This document shows, piece by piece, positions 47,913 to 49,537 of a stretch of 49,537 nucleotides of DNA. The notes below the pieces were generated by a model. That model had not been told where the DNA came from and did no database searches. It worked only from the letters and a program-made list of their open reading frames with translations. Origin of the DNA: Collinsella sp. GTDB taxonomy: Bacteria > Actinomycetota > Coriobacteriia > Coriobacteriales > Coriobacteriaceae. Within the stretch, counting starts at the first letter, position 1. Each line of letters begins with the position of its first letter. The stretch lies in contig DXMW01000034.1 of the NCBI GenBank assembly GCA_019414045.1, forward strand, positions 1 through 49,537. Direction: 5' to 3'. Both the position numbers and the translations under genes were made by a program.

Positions 47913-49274
47913 ATGTTACGCCGTAAGGTCACTGACAGGCTTTTGAACTGGAAAAATAACTCTCATAAGGCATTGCTTGTTACCGGTGCGCGTCAAATTG
48001 GCAAGAGCTATGCGATTCGCGCGTTTGGTAAAGACAACTACGCGTCGTATTTTGAGGCCAATTTGCTGCTCGATGCCGAGGCAAGAGATGTGCTCATTGG
48101 CGCTAAGAACGCCGTTGACTTTATCAACCGCGTGGCCCTTCTTGCGGATGCACCGCTTGTTGAGGGGGATACGCTTATCTTTGTCGATGAAATACAGGAG
48201 TATCCGCAGATCGTCACGCTCATGAAGGCGTTGGTCGAGGACGGGCGCTTTAGCTATGTCTTCTCGGGGTCTATGCTTGGGACTGAGTTTAAGGGGATCT
48301 CTTCTTTCCCGGTGGGGTATGTCGAGCACATTGTTATGCGGCCAATGGATTTTGAAGAGTTTTGTTGGGCAAACAGCATCAGCGAGAATGTGCTTGCAGA
48401 CATCCGCAGCTGCCTTGTCGAGAGGCGTCCCGTCGAAAACTATATTCATGAGGCGATGCTCAAAAACTTTAGAGCTTATATCGTTTGCGGCGGCATGCCG
48501 GAGGTCGTACAGAACTATATCGATTCGGGTTATTCACTCGTGAGGACGCGTGAGCTTCAAATTCAGCTTGTCGATCAGTACAAAAGTGATATCTCTAAAT
48601 ATGCATCGACTCGAGCGTTTAACGTTCGCGCGATTTTCGAACAAATTCCCGTTCAGCTTGAGGCGGAGTCCCATCGCTTTGTTGTTTCATCCCTGGGCGA
48701 GGGGGCTCGCCTTCAAAAATACGAGCAGGATTTCCTATGGCTGGTGAACGCGGGCGTCGGTTTGATGGTCACCCAGGTGACGGAGGCCCGAAGTCCTCTT
48801 AAGAGGACAGAGAAGGCGACCGCCTTTAAACTATACGAGTCTGATACAGGCATGCTCGCATCACGGTATCCCGGCAGCACGGCACGCGCCGTCTACCTTG
48901 ATATGAAAACCCCCAACCTCGGCGGTCTCTATGAGAACGTGGTCGCGCAGGAGCTTGTCGCCCTTGGAACTGATGCATGGTACTACCAGACACGCGAGGT
49001 CGGCGAAGTTGACTTTGTGATCGAAGGCACCCGCGGGCACGTTGTCCCAATCGAGGTCAAATCGGGCAAGAAGGTTCGAGCCCATGCGGCCCTCGACCGT
49101 CTGATGAGCGTGAGCGAGTACAAAATCCCCGAGGCCGTTGTGCTAAGCCACGAGAACCTCAGCAAAGAGGGCAAGGTCCTGTACGTTCCAATCTATATGA
49201 CATTCTGCCTCGATGAGTTTATGGAAAAGGACGACCCCAACAACGATTTCTCGTTTGCACCCATATCCCTCTAG
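47913..49274 (+). CDS. AAA ATPase with DUF4143 nuclease-like C terminus
   Basis: The 453-residue protein has Walker A GARQIGKSY (about 25-33) and Walker B TLIFVDEIQEYP (about 87-98). It has a sensor region VFSGSMLGTEF and then the DUF4143 portion (from about 210), whose end reads VGEVDFVIEGTRGHVVPIEVKSGKKV, a restriction-endonuclease-like E/D-x-E-x-K fold. Members of this family are widespread, often variable between strains, and mostly uncharacterised; roles in mobile elements or defence have been proposed. The start follows GAGGTG. Codon use is less GC-biased than in its neighbours, hinting at acquisition. Three 34-bp repeats precede it. Confidence 0.9.
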   Translation: MLRRKVTDRLLNWKNNSHKALLVTGARQIGKSYAIRAFGKDNYASYFEANLLLDAEARDVLIGAKNAVDFINRVALLADAPLVEGDTLIFVDEIQEYPQIVTLMKALVEDGRFSYVFSGSMLGTEFKGISSFPVGYVEHIVMRPMDFEEFCWANSISENVLADIRSCLVERRPVENYIHEAMLKNFRAYIVCGGMPEVVQNYIDSGYSLVRTRELQIQLVDQYKSDISKYASTRAFNVRAIFEQIPVQLEAESHRFVVSSLGEGARLQKYEQDFLWLVNAGVGLMVTQVTEARSPLKRTEKATAFKLYESDTGMLASRYPGSTARAVYLDMKTPNLGGLYENVVAQELVALGTDAWYYQTREVGEVDFVIEGTRGHVVPIEVKSGKKVRAHAALDRLMSVSEYKIPEAVVLSHENLSKEGKVLYVPIYMTFCLDEFMEKDDPNNDFSFAPISL

Positions 49275-49488
49275 GCCATCTGGGTCCGCAACCAGGTCCC
49301 CCTCTATGCCCAAAGCAGCGCGTGATTTCGCGGCAAAGCTGCGAAACAGCGACCGGGACAAGGCGCCCCACCAACCACGTCCTTCATCAGCCCACACAAT
49401 CCGAGGACGTAGTCGTAGCAGGATCTGAGGGCTGACCTTCGCGGACACTCCGCAGGACGAAAGAACCCCCGCCGCACGTAGTTGAACT
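49275..49488. other. Downstream region of the ATPase gene
   Basis: No supported gene is seen between the ATPase stop codon and the terminator. A minus-strand open frame covers much of it and the ATPase end, but it has no recognisable features. Confidence 0.5.
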
Positions 49489-49528
49489 GCCTCCCATTTC
49501 TTGGACACAAGAAATGGGAGGCTTTTTT
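49489..49528 (+). terminator. Strong terminator after the ATPase gene
   Basis: GCCTCCCATTTCTTG and CAAGAAATGGGAGGC form a perfect 15-bp stem around GACA and run into six T on the plus strand. Confidence 0.9.
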
Positions 49529-49537
49529 ATGGCTGGA

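Noticed and set aside
49143..49508. A 121-codon minus-strand frame at the right edge
   Set aside because: It is partly antisense to the ATPase gene, crosses a strong terminator, and has no recognisable domain.

Overview
The window looks like a chromosomal segment of a gut actinobacterium of the class Coriobacteriia, most likely Collinsella. This rests on GC-rich DNA, rubrerythrin and an arginine deiminase pathway (anaerobic life), mannose-type PTS genes with deglycase-like SIS proteins, LytTR two-component systems and the general gene mix. The genus is an inference without database support. Almost all genes lie on the minus strand. There is no phage, intact transposase or CRISPR array, but many short dispersed repeats sit between genes.

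Region 1 (1-10.5 kb) is a sugar-amine uptake locus. It holds a GntR/UTRA regulator, a YitT membrane protein, a HAD phosphatase, a deglycase-like SIS protein, a mannose-family PTS (IID, IIC and a fused IIA-IIB), an EamA transporter, a second SIS protein, and a second GntR/UTRA regulator divergent from it. The set resembles the Salmonella gfr system for fructoselysine/glucoselysine, so import and phosphorylation of an Amadori compound followed by two deglycases is the best guess. Each regulator can be paired with its own candidate operator motif.

Region 2 (10.5-25.5 kb) is mainly housekeeping: GNAT acetyltransferase, threonine aldolase, PAP2 phosphatase, mfd, nth, an ABC exporter, rmuC, a small HTH protein, a small membrane protein, rubrerythrin, an unusual MutY-like glycosylase without iron-sulfur cysteines, an Rrf2 regulator and tRNA-Asp.

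Region 3 (25.5-39 kb) carries a phosphodiesterase, a glycosyltransferase/LytS/LytTR operon, an MFS transporter, a zinc-dependent phospholipase C-like protein, a second LytS/LytTR pair, an amidohydrolase beside an APC permease, and an anchored C39-like peptidase.

Region 4 (39-47.3 kb) is the arginine deiminase locus: YfcC-type antiporter, arcA, arcB and arcC on the minus strand. Divergent from it are a degenerate second arginine deiminase and an XRE regulator with an inactive-looking S24 domain. A second, nearly identical arcC lies beyond, so the two arcC copies form direct repeats 7,128 bp apart. The window ends with a DUF4143-type ATPase preceded by three 34-bp iterons.

The most promising new material is: (i) the arcA-like/XRE pair with paired 19-bp dyads; (ii) the arcC direct repeats around the arc locus; (iii) a structured repeat abutting stop codons whose hairpins covary; (iv) a 123-bp MITE-like element in two copies; (v) several large inverted repeats of unknown origin; (vi) the cluster-less MutY homologue with a hairpin over its start.
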